The notes under the pieces are model-generated. The model worked only from the letters and a program-made list of their open reading frames with translations, was not told where the DNA came from and ran no database searches. From Oscillospiraceae bacterium (GTDB lineage Bacteria; Bacillota; Clostridia; Oscillospirales; Ruminococcaceae), in the NCBI GenBank assembly GCA_022770625.1, contig JALEHK010000037.1, positions 1 to 64,000 of the forward strand: 64,000 nt of DNA. The letters are read 5' to 3'. Every line of letters begins with the position of its first letter. The stretch's first letter is position 1. A program made the translations under genes and the position numbers. Shown here piece after piece: positions 56,170-64,000 of this stretch.

Positions 56170-56505
56170 ATTTGATAGGCTTTGACGGGAAGAGTACCTG
56201 AAGGTGGTAGTCAAAGAGAGCCGCAGCTGGTGCGATTGCGGTACGGATCCTTTAGCGAAGAACATCCCCGAGCTTCTGACCAAACGAAAGTTGCCGTGAA
56301 AAAACTCGCAGTTTTTCCGCCCCTTTCCAGTAGACTCAGACGGCTGCGGACCGTTATCTCCGATAGATATTGCCTGATCCCTTTGACGGATCATCAGTAT
56401 TGAGCAGGAACCGATCAGGTTCAACTTAGGTGGTACCGCGGAAGAATTTTTAAGTCTTTCGTCCTAAACGCAAAAAGCGTTTTGGGCGGAAGGCTTTTTT
56501 GTTTT
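56170..56505 (+). ncRNA. T-box riboswitch, Asn/Glu-type specifier
   Basis: Stem I carries AGAGAGC and the specifier region GAAGAACATCCCC (56258-56269). In it GAA (56260-56262, Glu) and AAC (56261-56263, Asn) overlap by one base shift. The T-box proper AGGTGGTACCGCGG (56428-56441) binds the tRNA 3' end. The competing terminator is AGTCTTTCGTCC...GGGCGGAAGGCTTTTTT (56453-56500). Uncharged tRNA would allow read-through into aspS-gatC. Ends are approximate. Confidence 0.9.
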
Positions 56506-56537
56506 CCGTTTTCCAAAAAGGAAGGATTGAATTTATC

Positions 56538-58622
56538 ATGATGAGAACCGATTATTGCGGAGCGCTCCGAGAAAAAGATGTGGGACGCTGCGTAACTGCT
56601 GCCGGCTGGGTACAGACCAAAAGAGATATGGGCGGCGTTATCTTCCTCGACCTTAAAGACCGCGAAGGCACCCTTCAGGTCGTTCTGGATATGCAGTACT
56701 TAACGCCGGACGAGTTTTCCGCCGCCGAAAAGCTGCATAACCAGTCGGTCATTCAGGTCACCGGTTCCATCCGCATCCGTTCGGAAGAAACCTATAACCC
56801 CCGCCTCCAGACCGGAACGATCGAGCTGAAAGCCGAGTCGCTCCGTGTCCTCTCGCAGGCTGAACAGCTTCCCTTTGACCTGGACGAAAACGTTTCGGTG
56901 CGCGAAGACCTGCGGCTGAAATACCGCTATCTCGATCTTCGCCGCCCCGCCCTCTACCAGAACCTCTTAACCCGCCATAAACTGGTGAAGGTCGTCGAGG
57001 ACTATCTGGATGAAAAGGGCTTTTTAAACGTCGAAACGCCGATGCTCTGCAAATCCACTCCCGAAGGCGCGCGCGACTATCTGGTTCCGAGCCGCGTCCA
57101 CCCCGGAAGCTTTTACGCACTCCCTCAGTCCCCACAGATCTATAAACAGCTTCTGATGGTCGGCGGGATCGACCGTTATTACCAGATCGCCCGCTGTTTC
57201 CGTGATGAAGATCTCCGCGCCGACCGTCAGCCGGAATTTACCCAGGTCGATATGGAAATGTCCTTTGTCGAACAGGAGGACATCTTCGTCCACCTCGAAT
57301 CCCTCTTCAAGCACATCATGAAAAAGATGAAAGGGCTTTCGATGGAGGAGCCTTTTCCCCGGATCACCTGGACGGAAGCGATGGATCGCTACGGTTCGGA
57401 TAAACCCGATCTCCGCTTCGGTCTCCCGATCGTGGACATCACCGATCTTGCGCGGGTATGCAGCTTTTCCGTTTTCCGGAAGGTCGCCGATCAGGGCGGC
57501 GTTGTCCGCGCGATCTGCGTCCCCGGCGGCAACAGCTTTACCCGCTCGACGATCGACGAACTGACCCGCAAGGCCGAGGGGTACGGCGCGCACGGTATGG
57601 CGTGGATCGCCCTCCGCCCGAACGGCGAGGTCTACTCGATCCTGACCAAATACTTTTCCGAAAGCGACATCTCCGCGATCGTGGAAGCGGTCGATGCCCA
57701 TCCCGGCGATTTTATCCTCTTCTGTGCCGATAAGCTGGCAAACGTCCGCCGGATCCTTGGCTCGCTCCGTGTCGATCTGGGCGAGATGCTGGGACTGCGG
57801 GACAAAAATGTCTACAAATTCCTCTTCGTCACCGACTTCCCCCAGTTTGAATGGTCGGAGGAAGAAAAGCGCTGGGTCGCGACCCACCACCCCTTTACGA
57901 TGCCCTATCCGGAGGACGTCCAGTATCTTCTGACCGACCCCGGACGAGTCCGCGCGCAGGCCTATGACGTAGTCTTAAACGGCGTCGAGATGGGTTCCGG
58001 TTCGATCCGTATCCACGATCAGCAGATCCAGAAGCTGATGTTTGAAGCGCTCGGCTTCTCTGACGACGAGATTCAGGATCGTTTCGGCTTTATGGTCAAC
58101 GCCTTCCGCTACGGCACCCCTCCCCACGGCGGCTTTGCCTTCGGCCTTGACCGGCTGACGATGATCCTGACCGGTGCCGACTCGCTCCGCGAAGTCATTG
58201 CCTTCCCCAAGATCAAAGACGCTTCCTGCCCGATGACCAGCGCTCCGACCGAGGTAAGCGAGGAACAGCTTGAAGTTCTGGGACTGCTCGAAGGCTTTAA
58301 GCAGGAGCACCGGGAAGCACAGGCGAAGAAAAAGAAAAATGCCGGGCTGATCGACATTGAAAACGTTGCAAACCTTGCCCGCCTTTCGCTGACCGACGAG
58401 GAAAAGCGCACCCTTCCCGAAGAAATGGGCGCGATCATTGCCTTTGCAAACCAGCTGGAAGCGCTCGATACCGACGGCGTTCCCATTACCGCGCACGTTG
58501 TTCCGATGAAGAACGTTTTCCGGGAAGATGAGCCGGAAACGCTCTTTACAAGAGACGAACTGCTGGCAAACGCACCGACGACCGACGGAGACTATATGAC
58601 CGTCCCGAAAACCGTCGTATGA
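56538..58622 (+). CDS. aspS: Aspartyl-tRNA synthetase fused to GatC
   Basis: A 694-residue fusion. Residues 1-110: OB-fold anticodon domain (GWVQTKRDMGGVIFLDLKD). Residues ~125-590: class II catalytic core with RYLDLRRPAL, FRDEDLRADRQPEFTQ (motif 2), the bacterial GAD insertion (about 290-410) and GFAFGLDRLTMIL (motif 3). Residues ~600-694: a complete GatC (IENVANLARLSLTDEEKRTL and NVFREDEPETLF). GatC stabilises the GatA-GatB amidotransferase encoded next. The synthetase is probably non-discriminating, charging tRNA-Asn with Asp, which GatCAB then amidates; the T-box and operon support this. Start ATG 56538 (or 56541) after AAGGA. No separate gatC is present. Confidence 0.93.
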   Translation: MMRTDYCGALREKDVGRCVTAAGWVQTKRDMGGVIFLDLKDREGTLQVVLDMQYLTPDEFSAAEKLHNQSVIQVTGSIRIRSEETYNPRLQTGTIELKAESLRVLSQAEQLPFDLDENVSVREDLRLKYRYLDLRRPALYQNLLTRHKLVKVVEDYLDEKGFLNVETPMLCKSTPEGARDYLVPSRVHPGSFYALPQSPQIYKQLLMVGGIDRYYQIARCFRDEDLRADRQPEFTQVDMEMSFVEQEDIFVHLESLFKHIMKKMKGLSMEEPFPRITWTEAMDRYGSDKPDLRFGLPIVDITDLARVCSFSVFRKVADQGGVVRAICVPGGNSFTRSTIDELTRKAEGYGAHGMAWIALRPNGEVYSILTKYFSESDISAIVEAVDAHPGDFILFCADKLANVRRILGSLRVDLGEMLGLRDKNVYKFLFVTDFPQFEWSEEEKRWVATHHPFTMPYPEDVQYLLTDPGRVRAQAYDVVLNGVEMGSGSIRIHDQQIQKLMFEALGFSDDEIQDRFGFMVNAFRYGTPPHGGFAFGLDRLTMILTGADSLREVIAFPKIKDASCPMTSAPTEVSEEQLEVLGLLEGFKQEHREAQAKKKKNAGLIDIENVANLARLSLTDEEKRTLPEEMGAIIAFANQLEALDTDGVPITAHVVPMKNVFREDEPETLFTRDELLANAPTTDGDYMTVPKTVV

Positions 58623-58674
58623 CCATCGTATGACCGGAAAAGAACCCAGAGAAAGATAAAGGGGATTGGAAATC

Positions 58675-60120
58675 ATGAACGTAAACGAGTTGATCGAGCT
58701 TCCGCTGTACACTCTCAGCCGGAAACTGGCTTCCGGAGAACTTTCCTCCCGCGAAGCGACCGCCGCCTATCTACAGGCGATCAAAGAAAAAGAACCGTCC
58801 ATCGGGGCTTACCTGACCGTTTTGGAAGAATCCGCGATGAAAAAAGCCGCCGAGGTCGATGAAAAGCGTGCCGCCGGAAAAACGCTTTCCCCGCTCGCCG
58901 GGGTTCCCGCCGGTATCAAGGACAACATCTGCACCAAAGGCGTGCGCACGACCTGCGCCTCCAAAATGCTTGAAAACTTTGTCTCTCCCTATAACGCCGG
59001 CGTGATCGAACGTCTGGAAGAGGCGGACGCTGTATTGCTCGGAAAGCTGAACATGGACGAGTTCGCCATGGGCTCTTCGACCGAGAACAGCTTCTTTAAG
59101 GTCACCCATAACCCCCGCGACCTTTCCCGCGTTCCGGGCGGTTCCTCCGGCGGTTCGGCGGCAGCCGTCGCCGCGAACGAAGCGGCGTTTGCTCTCGGAA
59201 GCGATACCGGCGGCTCGATCCGTCAGCCCGCTGCTTTCTGCGGCGTGGTCGGAATGAAGCCGACCTACGGAACCGTCTCCCGCTACGGACTGGTGGCGTT
59301 TGCTTCTTCGCTGGATCAGATCGGCCCGCTGACCCGTACCGTCCGGGATTCCGCGATGGTCATGGACACAATTGCCGGTCATGACCGCCGCGACTCGACC
59401 TCAATCAAAATGGACGCGGTCTCTTACGGCGAAAAGATCGGCCAGAGCATCCGTGGGATGAAGATCGCCCTTCCGGAAGAGTTTTTCGGCGAAGGGCTTT
59501 CGGACGAAGTACGGAAGGGGATCGAAGAAGCCGCCCTTCAGTTTCAGGCTCTGGGAGCTGAGATCGTAAAGGTTTCGATGCCGACCCTTTCTCATGCTCT
59601 TCCCGCCTATTATATCATCTCCTCCGCCGAAGCCTCCTCAAACCTTGCCCGTTTTGACGGCGTGCGCTACGGCTACCGCGCGGCGGACTACGACGACATT
59701 ACCTCTCTCTATAAAAAGACCCGGAGCGAGGGCTTCGGAGCCGAGGTCAAGCGCCGGATCATGCTGGGCACCTTCGCCCTTTCCTCCGGCTACTATGACG
59801 CCTACTATAAAAAAGCCCTTCAGGTTCGCACCCTGATCGTAAACGACTACAACCGCATCTTTGAAAAATGCGACTTCATCCTCTCGCCGGTAGCGCCGAC
59901 GACCGCTTACAAGATCGGCGAAAAGACCGCCGACCCGCTTTCGATGTATCTGGGCGACATCTATACCGTTCCGGTCAATATTGCCGGACTTCCGAGCCTT
60001 TCGATGCCCTGCGCGGACGCGCCGGACGGACTTCCGATCGGTATGCAGCTGATCGGACGGCCCTTTTCCGAGTCGGAGCTTTACCGCGCCGGATACGCCT
60101 ACGAAAAGACCCGGAGCTGA
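58675..60120 (+). CDS. gatA: Asp-tRNA(Asn)/Glu-tRNA(Gln) amidotransferase subunit A
   Basis: A 481-residue amidase-signature protein that releases ammonia from glutamine for the transamidation. The Lys of the catalytic triad is in [10 protein letters not shown] (about residue 79). The cis-Ser and nucleophile Ser are in [11 protein letters not shown] and [17 protein letters not shown]-terminal [16 protein letters not shown] completes the fold. ATG 58675 is chosen with AAAGGGGA upstream. It lies 52 bp after the AspRS-GatC fusion and 44 bp before gatB. Confidence 0.95.
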   Translation: MNVNELIELPLYTLSRKLASGELSSREATAAYLQAIKEKEPSIGAYLTVLEESAMKKAAEVDEKRAAGKTLSPLAGVPAGIKDNICTKGVRTTCASKMLENFVSPYNAGVIERLEEADAVLLGKLNMDEFAMGSSTENSFFKVTHNPRDLSRVPGGSSGGSAAAVAANEAAFALGSDTGGSIRQPAAFCGVVGMKPTYGTVSRYGLVAFASSLDQIGPLTRTVRDSAMVMDTIAGHDRRDSTSIKMDAVSYGEKIGQSIRGMKIALPEEFFGEGLSDEVRKGIEEAALQFQALGAEIVKVSMPTLSHALPAYYIISSAEASSNLARFDGVRYGYRAADYDDITSLYKKTRSEGFGAEVKRRIMLGTFALSSGYYDAYYKKALQVRTLIVNDYNRIFEKCDFILSPVAPTTAYKIGEKTADPLSMYLGDIYTVPVNIAGLPSLSMPCADAPDGLPIGMQLIGRPFSESELYRAGYAYEKTRS

Positions 60121-60164
60121 ACCCTTACGCCCTATGGAGAGATAAAGAGAGGAACGATTGAAAT

Positions 60165-61604
60165 ATGCCTGTATATTCCGATTATGAAATGGTCATCGGC
60201 CTTGAGGTTCACGTCGAACTGAAAACCCGGACAAAGATTTTCTGCAACTGCCCTACGACCTTCGGTGCCGCCCCCAATACCCATGTCTGCCCCGTCTGTA
60301 TGGGGCTTCCCGGCTCCCTTCCCGTCCTCAACAAAAAGGTCGTCGAATATGCGGTCAAGGCCGGTATGGCGACCGGCTGCACCATCGCCCGCTATTCCAA
60401 GCAGGACAGAAAGAACTACTTTTACCCCGACCTCCCGAAAGCCTATCAGATTTCCCAGTACGACCTTCCGCTCTGCGAACACGGTCATCTCGACATTGAG
60501 ACGTCTCTCGGATCCAAGCGGATCGGCATCACCCGCATCCATATCGAAGAGGACGCCGGTAAACTGGTGCACGGCGAAAGCGGAACGATGATCGACTGCA
60601 ACCGCTGCGGCGTGCCGCTGATCGAGATCGTTTCCGAGCCGGATATCCGTTCGGCAGAGGAAGCGGTCGCCTACCTGCAAAAGCTCCGCGCAACCATCCT
60701 CTATACCGGTATTTCCGACTGCCGAATGCAGGAAGGTTCGCTCCGCTGTGATGTAAACCTTTCCGTTCATAAACCCGGCACGCCCTTCGGCACCCGCACC
60801 GAGATGAAGAACCTAAACTCCTTCCAGTATGTCCAGAAAGCGATCGAATACGAGTTTAAGCGTCAGGTAGACGCCATTGAAGCGGGCGAAGAGATCGTTC
60901 AGGAGACCCGCCGGTTTGATGAAAAGACCGGAAAGACCTTTTCGATGCGCAAAAAAGAGGACGCAAACGACTACCGTTACTTTCCCGACCCCGACCTTGC
61001 CCCCATCGAGCTTTCCGAAAGCACTCTTTCTTCTCTGCAAAGCGAGATCCCTGCCCTCCCCGATCAGCGGAAAGCGCAGTATATCCGCGACTATCTGCTG
61101 ACCCCATATGATGCCGAGATGCTGACCGAAACGCCCGAGACTGCCGAATACTTTGAAGCTGCGGCGGCCGCGACTCCCTATAAAAAGCAAACCGCGAGCC
61201 TGATCCTGACCGAAGTGTTCCGCCTTCTGGCTTTAGGTGGTGAGGACGAACGTCATTTTTCCGTTTCCCCCGCTCATCTGGCTTCTCTTGTCACCCTCAC
61301 CGGTGACGGAAAGATCAACTCCTCGACCGAAAAGAAAGTTCTGTCCGAGCTGTGGAAAGAGGGAGACACTGACCCGGAGAAATATATCCGTGCGCACGAC
61401 CTTTTCCAGATCGGTGACCGTGATCTCCTTGCAAAACTGGTGGACGAAACGATTGCCGGAAATCCCAAGTCGATTGCTGACTTCAAGAAAGGCAAGACCA
61501 ACGCCCTCAAATCGCTTGTCGGTCAGATCATGGGAAAGACTTCCGGCCGTGCAAACCCCGTCATCGTTCAGGAACTGATCGACGAGCGGGTCAAAGCCCT
61601 TTGA
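60165..61604 (+). CDS. gatB: Asp-tRNA(Asn)/Glu-tRNA(Gln) amidotransferase subunit B
   Basis: A 479-residue subunit that binds the misacylated tRNA, phosphorylates the Asp or Glu side chain and transfers ammonia to it. The start MVIGLEVHVELKT, the zinc cysteines in FCNCPTTFG and CPVCMGLPG, and KNYFYPDLPKAYQISQYD are the GatB marks. The C-terminal helical domain and YqeY-like tail (LVGQIMGKTSGRANP) are complete. AGAGAGGAACG precedes ATG 60165. Last gene of the T-box operon. Confidence 0.96.
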   Translation: MPVYSDYEMVIGLEVHVELKTRTKIFCNCPTTFGAAPNTHVCPVCMGLPGSLPVLNKKVVEYAVKAGMATGCTIARYSKQDRKNYFYPDLPKAYQISQYDLPLCEHGHLDIETSLGSKRIGITRIHIEEDAGKLVHGESGTMIDCNRCGVPLIEIVSEPDIRSAEEAVAYLQKLRATILYTGISDCRMQEGSLRCDVNLSVHKPGTPFGTRTEMKNLNSFQYVQKAIEYEFKRQVDAIEAGEEIVQETRRFDEKTGKTFSMRKKEDANDYRYFPDPDLAPIELSESTLSSLQSEIPALPDQRKAQYIRDYLLTPYDAEMLTETPETAEYFEAAAAATPYKKQTASLILTEVFRLLALGGEDERHFSVSPAHLASLVTLTGDGKINSSTEKKVLSELWKEGDTDPEKYIRAHDLFQIGDRDLLAKLVDETIAGNPKSIADFKKGKTNALKSLVGQIMGKTSGRANPVIVQELIDERVKAL

Positions 61605-61639
61605 CAGATCAAGCCGTCTGTCCGTTATTCACAACATTC

Positions 61640-61672
61640 AAAAAGGCGTGACTGTTTCGGTCACGCCTTTTT
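61640..61672 (+). terminator. Terminator after gatB
   Basis: AAAAAGGCGTGAC pairs with GTCACGCCTTTTT. Confidence 0.9.
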
Positions 61673-61766
61673 CTGTTTGCCCGCCTCAGAGCTTTTTGAT
61701 CGGAAGCCGGATCACCGAGAGCCGGTTTGAAATCAAACGCCATTCTTCCGCCTCAAATCCCGGCTT

Positions 61767-63773
61767 TTATTCAAGATAACTCAGCACCATCACGGTATAC
61801 GGTGCAAGCTCGATCCGTCCGCTGAACTTTTCGCCGCTCCGCAGTTCTTCCGCCTCCCGCGCAAGGACGACCGAGCCCCGCTGACCTGAGTATTCCGCAA
61901 GGATCACACCCGCCGGAATTCCGTTTTCATCCACCCGCGGCACCGCTAAAACATTTTTGGAAGCGGTGATCTCTCGTTCCGTTTCAGCCGCCGGGAACTG
62001 CCCGCTCCGGTCGGTTCCGGTCAGCCGCAGCAGGAAACTTTCCTGCAAAACCGTTCCAAGAAGGATGATCTTTCCCTTCCCGATCGTCTTTTCCACGACC
62101 GCCGCGAGCCCTGTCATCTCAAAGGAATGGCTTCCGTAAACCGCCGCCGCCCGGCCAGAACCGGTTTTGAAACCGTCATACCAGACGCTCCCCGTACTCT
62201 CTTCACCATATGCATCGTGCAGATCAAACAGGATCTCGGGATTGGCCGGGAAACGATAGATTCTTTCCGCTCCGCACCATTCTTCCAATACACCGAGCGG
62301 CTTTGTGAGCTTTCCGCCCGACCGGTCGCGGCAGTCGGTCAGCGGCCCCGCGATCCATACGCCGCCCTTTTCGATCCAGTCATGGAGCTTCCCATGCAGT
62401 TCCTCATCGATATACGGCATCAGCGGCGAAATCACGACCTCGTATTCATCCAGCGAATGCTCCGGCGGAATGATATCGACCCGTTCCCCCGCCGCTCTCA
62501 GCGGCTCATAGAACCGATCCCGAAGGATTTCCTGATACCTCAGTCCGTCCGCCATCGGCTGTGCGGAAAACAGCTTTTCGGCAAGCGCGCTGTAATGAAT
62601 GGCGATCTGTGCCGGAGCGGGTCTGGTTTTATTCAGAAATCCCGCGCATCGCTTTAGATCCTCTGCGATCCGCCGCACTTCCCCGTAGGTATGCGTCGGG
62701 CGTCCGTGCGCATCGATTACCGTTCCGTGCATCAGCTCATGTCCGGCCCGGTGTGCCCGCCAGTGCCAGTAAAGGTTCGCCTCCCCACCGAAGATAAACG
62801 GGAGCCAGGAATTGAGCGTGCAGAACCCTCTCGGCTTATACCGCTGCATCGCCGTGCTTCCGTTGCCGCAGGGATCGGTCTCGGTGTTCCAGAGCGGGTG
62901 CTTTTTAAGCGTTTTTAAGTACTCGAACCAGAAAAAGACATTCCCGATACTCTTCTCATCGTTATAATGGTTGAACATGACCACGTCCGCGTCCTGCATC
63001 AGCTTGACGTGACTGACCATCGGCGCCGGCATCATATCGGTTCCGACCGGCTTTTTGGTCACAGAAAGAAGCGTTTGGTACTGACGCTGAACGTGCGCCG
63101 CGATCGAATCTTCCTGAAACTCAAGCCACGCCGTTTTCAGTGCCGGGTGCGTCCAGACATCGCTCCTCGGAAGCGGGATCTCATCAAAATCCCGGTATTC
63201 CTGACTCCATAACGTTGTCTGCCATTCGTCGTTCAGCCGATGGATTGTCTGGTAGCGTTTTTTCAGAAACCGATGAAACTTTTCCCGGCAGACCGGGCAG
63301 AAACAGCCCTTTCCCTGCCAGAGATAGACCTCGTTATCGACCTGCCAGCCGATCACGTTTTCGTATCCGTCAAACTCCCTGACCAGTCTCTCGTTAAACC
63401 GCCGGACATATTTCTCGTAATCCTCATTGTTGGGGCAGAAATGCTGCCGCGCACCGTGGGTGGTTCGCCGCCCGTCCTCCGCCATCGGAAGGATCTCCGG
63501 GATCTTTTCGGTCAGCCAGATCGGCGGTGTTGCGCTCGGCGTGCAGAGAATGACCGCGATCCCGGCCTCTGCAAGCTCCTGTACCGTCCAATGCATCCAG
63601 TCAAAGTCAAACCTTCCCTCTTCCGGCTCCAACCGGCTCCATGCAAACTCCGCGATCCGAACCGCGTTAATCCCGGTTTCCTTCATCTGTGCAATATCGT
63701 AGAGAATCCGTTTTCTGGAAAGCCCCTCGGGATAATACGCTGCGCCGAAATACGGCGGCTGAAACTGATACAT
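61767..63773 (-). CDS. Glycoside hydrolase family 42, beta-galactosidase
   Basis: A 668-residue GH42 enzyme that removes terminal beta-galactose. The acid/base Glu is about residue 148 in IGWQVDNEVYLW and the nucleophile Glu about residue 298 in WNTETDPCGNG. The zinc cysteines at about 113, 157, 159 and 162 (HFCPNN, CFCPVC) are present. The trimerisation domain and a short beta-sheet C-domain follow. No signal peptide, so it is intracellular. Start ATG 63773; AAAGAAAGAAGGG lies upstream. After the stop the same frame continues 26 codons (to 61686) with plausible protein-like sequence (GFEAEEWRLISNRLSVIRLP), possibly a remnant of another gene. No transporter nearby. Confidence 0.93.
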   Translation of the reverse strand: MYQFQPPYFGAAYYPEGLSRKRILYDIAQMKETGINAVRIAEFAWSRLEPEEGRFDFDWMHWTVQELAEAGIAVILCTPSATPPIWLTEKIPEILPMAEDGRRTTHGARQHFCPNNEDYEKYVRRFNERLVREFDGYENVIGWQVDNEVYLWQGKGCFCPVCREKFHRFLKKRYQTIHRLNDEWQTTLWSQEYRDFDEIPLPRSDVWTHPALKTAWLEFQEDSIAAHVQRQYQTLLSVTKKPVGTDMMPAPMVSHVKLMQDADVVMFNHYNDEKSIGNVFFWFEYLKTLKKHPLWNTETDPCGNGSTAMQRYKPRGFCTLNSWLPFIFGGEANLYWHWRAHRAGHELMHGTVIDAHGRPTHTYGEVRRIAEDLKRCAGFLNKTRPAPAQIAIHYSALAEKLFSAQPMADGLRYQEILRDRFYEPLRAAGERVDIIPPEHSLDEYEVVISPLMPYIDEELHGKLHDWIEKGGVWIAGPLTDCRDRSGGKLTKPLGVLEEWCGAERIYRFPANPEILFDLHDAYGEESTGSVWYDGFKTGSGRAAAVYGSHSFEMTGLAAVVEKTIGKGKIILLGTVLQESFLLRLTGTDRSGQFPAAETEREITASKNVLAVPRVDENGIPAGVILAEYSGQRGSVVLAREAEELRSGEKFSGRIELAPYTVMVLSYLE

Positions 63774-63841
63774 GGCGCGCCCTTCTTTCTTTTTGATAAT
63801 ATTTCCAGTTTTTATAATTTTTTCTTCACATTTTCAGTTTT

Positions 63842-63870
63842 ATTATACACGCTTCTCCCGGTTTCGTCTA
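63842..63870 (-). promoter_or_regulatory. Promoter of the GH42 gene
   Basis: On the minus strand: TAGACG (63870-63865), 17 bases, TATAAT (63847-63842). Confidence 0.5.
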
Positions 63871-63929
63871 CCGTTATTTTTCCACAATCTTTTCCTGTTG
63901 AGCTTGTCTTTGCAGCAATCAAACTCGCC

Positions 63930-64000
63930 TTATTGCCCCTTACATATCCCGACAAACGCCTGCGCCGAACGGGAGAGGAACTTATTTTTATGCCGCACGA
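63930..64000 (-). CDS. C-terminal end of a probable LysR-family regulator (partial)
   Basis: The minus-strand frame open at the window edge reads RHKNKFLSRSAQAFVGICKG and a stop (TAA at 63932-63930). The pattern (basic, then L-S-x-x-A-x-x-F near the end) is what closes the effector domain of many LysR-type regulators. Only 22 residues are visible, so this is a weak call. Confidence 0.4.
   Translation of the reverse strand, partial: VRHKNKFLSRSAQAFVGICKGQ

Overview
The window looks like a moderately GC-rich anaerobic Bacillota chromosome, most likely class Clostridia and perhaps a gut Oscillospirales-type organism. The class is supported by the cmk-plsC-ispH order with IspH fused to S1 domains, pyruvate:ferredoxin oxidoreductase, PPDK, acetate kinase, a flavodiiron protein, a T-box leader, a SigV/RsiV-type ECF pair, and AAGGAGG-type ribosome binding sites with frequent TTG/GTG starts. 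The finer placement is inference. No prophage, CRISPR array, complete insertion sequence or rRNA was seen.

Layout. 1-9.6 kb: cmk (partial), plsC, ispH-S1, an FGGY sugar kinase, ackA and ppdK (central metabolism and isoprenoids). 9.8-16.1 kb: a lipoprotein, a receiver-domain remnant, an frlD/frlB-like fructosamine pair, a DUF2798 membrane protein, a polysaccharide deacetylase, a lytic transglycosylase, tRNA-Ala(CGC) and a mosaic of broken genes. 16.3-21.6 kb (minus strand): an MBL-fold hydrolase with a LysR regulator, then an HD-domain protein with a NYN/PIN-like nuclease. 21.9-29.5 kb: a GH3 enzyme, the ECF sigma/anti-sigma pair, GH39 beta-xylosidase, xylulokinase and a LacI regulator. 29.6-35.4 kb: an HxlR regulator, a broken flavin reductase, a nitroreductase, flavodiiron protein, Hsp20 and a REC/HD-GYP/PAS/GGDEF protein. 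35.6-41.2 kb: a wHTH-nucleotidyltransferase-choline kinase fusion with a BCCT transporter, then a cobalamin riboswitch with a DUF4430 lipoprotein and an ECF-type S component. 41.3-46.9 kb: nifJ, and a MerR regulator with a divergent redox operon. 47-50.9 kb: an AT-rich Eco47II-like restriction-modification pair inserted before mreB and cysK. 51-56 kb: a CDF transporter, a sugar isomerase, a HAD phosphatase, a PAP2 phosphatase and a lipoprotein. 56.1-61.6 kb: a T-box leader with an Asn/Glu-type specifier, an AspRS-GatC fusion, gatA and gatB (tRNA-dependent Asn/Gln formation). 61.7-64 kb: GH42 beta-galactosidase and the tail of a probable LysR regulator.

How it fits together. Plant-sugar and glycan enzymes (GH3, GH39, GH42, XylB, FGGY kinase) feed glycolysis. 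PPDK, PFOR and AckA convert the carbon to acetyl-CoA, acetate and ATP. Oxygen and stress defence is local (FprA with a PerR-like box, nitroreductase, Hsp20 with a CIRCE-like operator). The most distinctive items are the AspRS-GatC fusion under a dual-codon T-box, the regulator-enzyme fusion for probable choline activation with tandem operators, the B12 riboswitch module, an internal promoter and start that could release S1 from the IspH-S1 fusion, and several clusters of partly deleted genes.
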